Part shown: piece by piece, positions 15,183-16,326 of the stretch
Layout of the letters: each line of letters opens with the position of its first letter
Numbering within the stretch: position 1 is the first letter of the stretch
NCBI GenBank assembly: GCA_946887385.1
Contig: CAMPKU010000084.1
Coordinates: 1 to 16,326 of the forward strand
DNA from: an uncultured Gammaproteobacteria bacterium
Lineage (GTDB): Bacteria; Pseudomonadota; Gammaproteobacteria; Rariloculales; Rariloculaceae
Length of the DNA stretch: 16,326 bases
Direction: 5' to 3'
Program-made: the position numbers and the translations under genes
The notes under the pieces: model-generated
Database searches by the model: none
What the model was told of the DNA's origin: nothing
The model's input: the letters and a program-made list of their open reading frames with translations, nothing else

Positions 15183-15617
15183 ATGGCACTCAAACGGATG
15201 GACAACGTCCTCATCGTGGTCGACGATCTCGAGCCGGCCAAAGCGTTCTTCATCGAGCTCGGCCTTAGGCTCGAAGGCGAGACGACGGTCGAAGGGCCCT
15301 CGGTTGGCCGTTTGATCGGGCTCCAGAATGTCCGGGCCACACTCGCGACGCTGCGGACGCCCGATGGGTTCGGTATCGAGCTCGACAAGTTTCACACGCC
15401 CGCTGCGGTCCGAGTCGGGCCCGTGAACGCGCCGATGAACACCTTGGGTATGTATCGCGTCATGTTCGCCGTCGATGACATCGACGCCATGGTCGCTCGC
15501 ATGCGGGCGCACGGGAGCGAGCTCATTGGCGAAATGCGGTATGAGGACACGTATCGGCTCGCCTACATCCGCGGGCCCGAGGGCATCGTTGTCGCGCTTG
15601 CCGAGCAGCTCGGCTGA
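15183..15617 (+). CDS. VOC-fold (glyoxalase/bleomycin-resistance-like) protein
   Basis: This 144-residue cytoplasmic protein has the paired beta-alpha-beta-beta-beta modules of the vicinal-oxygen-chelate fold. The first module starts at MDNVLIVVDDLEPAKAFFIELG, with PDGFGIELDKF as its metal-ligand strand. The second starts at YRVMFAVDDIDAMVARMRAHG and ends YIRGPEGIVVALAEQL. The two positions that are normally metal-binding His (first strand of each module, HVxLxVxD and HxxFxV) are Asn (MDN) and Arg (YRV) here, while the Glu residues in IELDKF and ALAEQL are present. A metal-dependent glyoxalase activity is therefore doubtful. I recall a widespread VOC subgroup with this same variant start, so it is probably a subfamily trait rather than decay. 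ATG 15183 follows GAAGGA by five bases. It leads a two-gene operon with the DHFR-like gene 26 bases downstream. Its substrate is unknown. Confidence 0.88.
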   Translation: MALKRMDNVLIVVDDLEPAKAFFIELGLRLEGETTVEGPSVGRLIGLQNVRATLATLRTPDGFGIELDKFHTPAAVRVGPVNAPMNTLGMYRVMFAVDDIDAMVARMRAHGSELIGEMRYEDTYRLAYIRGPEGIVVALAEQLG

Positions 15618-15643
15618 GCGAGCGCACCGAGGGAGTGCTTACG

Positions 15644-16195
15644 ATGAGAAAGCTATGGGTAAAGGCGTGGATCACCCTCGACGGCGTGTTCGACGCAACG
15701 ACGATGCAGCATTGGTGGCAGAACACGAATAGCCCCGAGCGGATGAAATACATCACCGACGAGTACTCGAAAGGCGATGCCTATCTTCTGGGCCGCGTCA
15801 CCTACGAGATGCTGTGGCCGGGCTGGTCCAAGCAGACGACGGGCGATGGCCCGGGGCCGATCCTCAACCGAATGCACAAGTACGTGGTCTCCACCACGCT
15901 CACGGAAGCTCCCTGGAAGGAATCGACGATCATCTCTCGCAACGTCACGGACGAAATCGCCAAGCTCAAGCAACAGCCGGGCAAAGACATCATCGTCGAC
16001 GGCAGCGCGACTCTGGTTCAGTCGCTGCTGAGAGCCGGCCTCATCGATGAGTTTCGGTTCTTGGTTCAGCCGTTCGTCATGGGAGCAGGGCGGCGATTCT
16101 TTCCGGAGGGCACGCCGCCAACGAATCTGAGGCTTGTCGAAAGCAAAGCGCTCGAGTTTGGCTCGCTCGCTGTTGTTTACGAACCGGCAAGATGA
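15644..16195 (+). CDS. Dihydrofolate-reductase-family (RibD C-terminal-like) protein
   Basis: This 183-residue protein belongs to the RibD C-terminal/dihydrofolate reductase superfamily, whose members bind NAD(P)H. Diagnostic parts are the first strand KLWVKAWITLDGVFD, the segment DAYLLGRVTYEMLWPGW (GR-x-TYE motif), HKYVVSTTL, the nucleotide-binding DIIVDGSATLVQSLLRAGLIDEFRF (G-S/G-x3-V pattern) and the terminal LVQPFVMGAGRRFFPEG. It resembles the small stand-alone YwjB/YyaP-type proteins rather than FolA, and a biosynthetic role in folate or riboflavin is not supported by context. A GTG start at 15635 is possible in frame, but ATG 15644 is preferred because GGGAG (15631-15635) lies eight bases upstream of it. 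It follows the VOC gene by 26 bases and is likely co-transcribed. It converges on the partial gene at 16205 with a nine-base gap. Confidence 0.88.
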   Translation: MRKLWVKAWITLDGVFDATTMQHWWQNTNSPERMKYITDEYSKGDAYLLGRVTYEMLWPGWSKQTTGDGPGPILNRMHKYVVSTTLTEAPWKESTIISRNVTDEIAKLKQQPGKDIIVDGSATLVQSLLRAGLIDEFRFLVQPFVMGAGRRFFPEGTPPTNLRLVESKALEFGSLAVVYEPAR

Positions 16196-16204
16196 ACGGC
16201 GACC

Positions 16205-16324
16205 TCACGCAGCGGTTCGGCAAGGACTGACGCAGCTCTGCTGGCCGGCCTCGGCCGCCTTCTGCTCGAGAAACTGCATGCTTTCGATGGCCATGCTGTA
16301 GTCCATGCGCTCGCCGCCCCATTT
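16205..16324 (-). CDS. C-terminal end of an unrecognised gene, cut by the window edge
   Basis: A minus-strand frame enters from the window edge and ends at TGA (16205-16207), giving the last 39 residues of a protein. The segment includes WGGERMDYSMAIESMQFLEQ, then an Ala/Gln-rich stretch and SCVSPCRTAA. Third codon positions are strongly G/C-biased, like the other genes here, and the stop falls nine bases from the convergent DHFR-like gene, which supports real coding. I do not recognise the family from so short a piece. An overlapping minus-strand frame (16077-16322) covers the end of the DHFR gene and looks like a shadow. Confidence 0.55.
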   Translation of the reverse strand, partial: KWGGERMDYSMAIESMQFLEQKAAEAGQQSCVSPCRTAA

Positions 16325-16326
16325 GC

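Overview
The window is GC-rich, single-replicon bacterial DNA with a typical Gram-negative gene set. It has two TonB-dependent outer-membrane receptors, a lipobox lipoprotein and several Sec-type signal peptides. The FecA/CirA-like receptors with an EEIVVTA TonB box, the secreted family with a 'HTWQGFS' motif and the duplicated MacB-like permease together suggest an environmental proteobacterium, perhaps an uncultured gammaproteobacterium (Steroidobacter- or Woeseia-like). Acidobacteria share some of these families, and the taxon cannot be fixed by eye. I see no rRNA, tRNA, CRISPR array, insertion sequence or prophage.

Layout. (1) 3-599 (+) is the 3' part of a 5'-3' exonuclease gene that starts before the window. 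(2) 636-4795 (-) is a tight four-gene operon. In transcription order it encodes an exported orphan protein, its diverged paralog, an exported metallo-beta-lactamase-fold hydrolase and an HpaB-type flavin-dependent phenol monooxygenase. The first three genes are joined by ATGA stop/start overlaps and the fourth follows after 19 bases. (3) 4911-6170 (+), divergent from this operon across 115 bases, is an MFS transporter. (4) 6390-6845 (+) is a small LEA14/WHy-type lipoprotein. (5) 6931-about 9426 (-) is a large ABC-type permease of the orphan duplicated (ADOP/MacB) class, with an unusual inverted repeat at its start. (6) 9687-12314 (+) and 12333-14846 (-) are two paralogous TonB-dependent receptors meeting tail to tail. 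(7) 15183-15617 and 15644-16195 (+) are a VOC-fold protein and a dihydrofolate-reductase-like protein in a short operon. (8) 16205-16324 (-) is the last 39 codons of an unrecognised gene that continues past the window.

How it may work together (inference). The HpaB monooxygenase, periplasmic MBL hydrolase, MFS transporter and TonB receptors look like an uptake and breakdown locus for an aromatic or phenolic compound. The receptors would bring a ligand across the outer membrane and the exported hydrolase and its two unknown partners would act in the periplasm. The MFS protein would carry the product inwards, and HpaB would ortho-hydroxylate a phenol in the cytoplasm. No HpaC-type flavin reductase, ring-cleavage dioxygenase or regulator is in the window, so the substrate is unknown. 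The exonuclease, the permease and the VOC/DHFR pair look unrelated to this locus.
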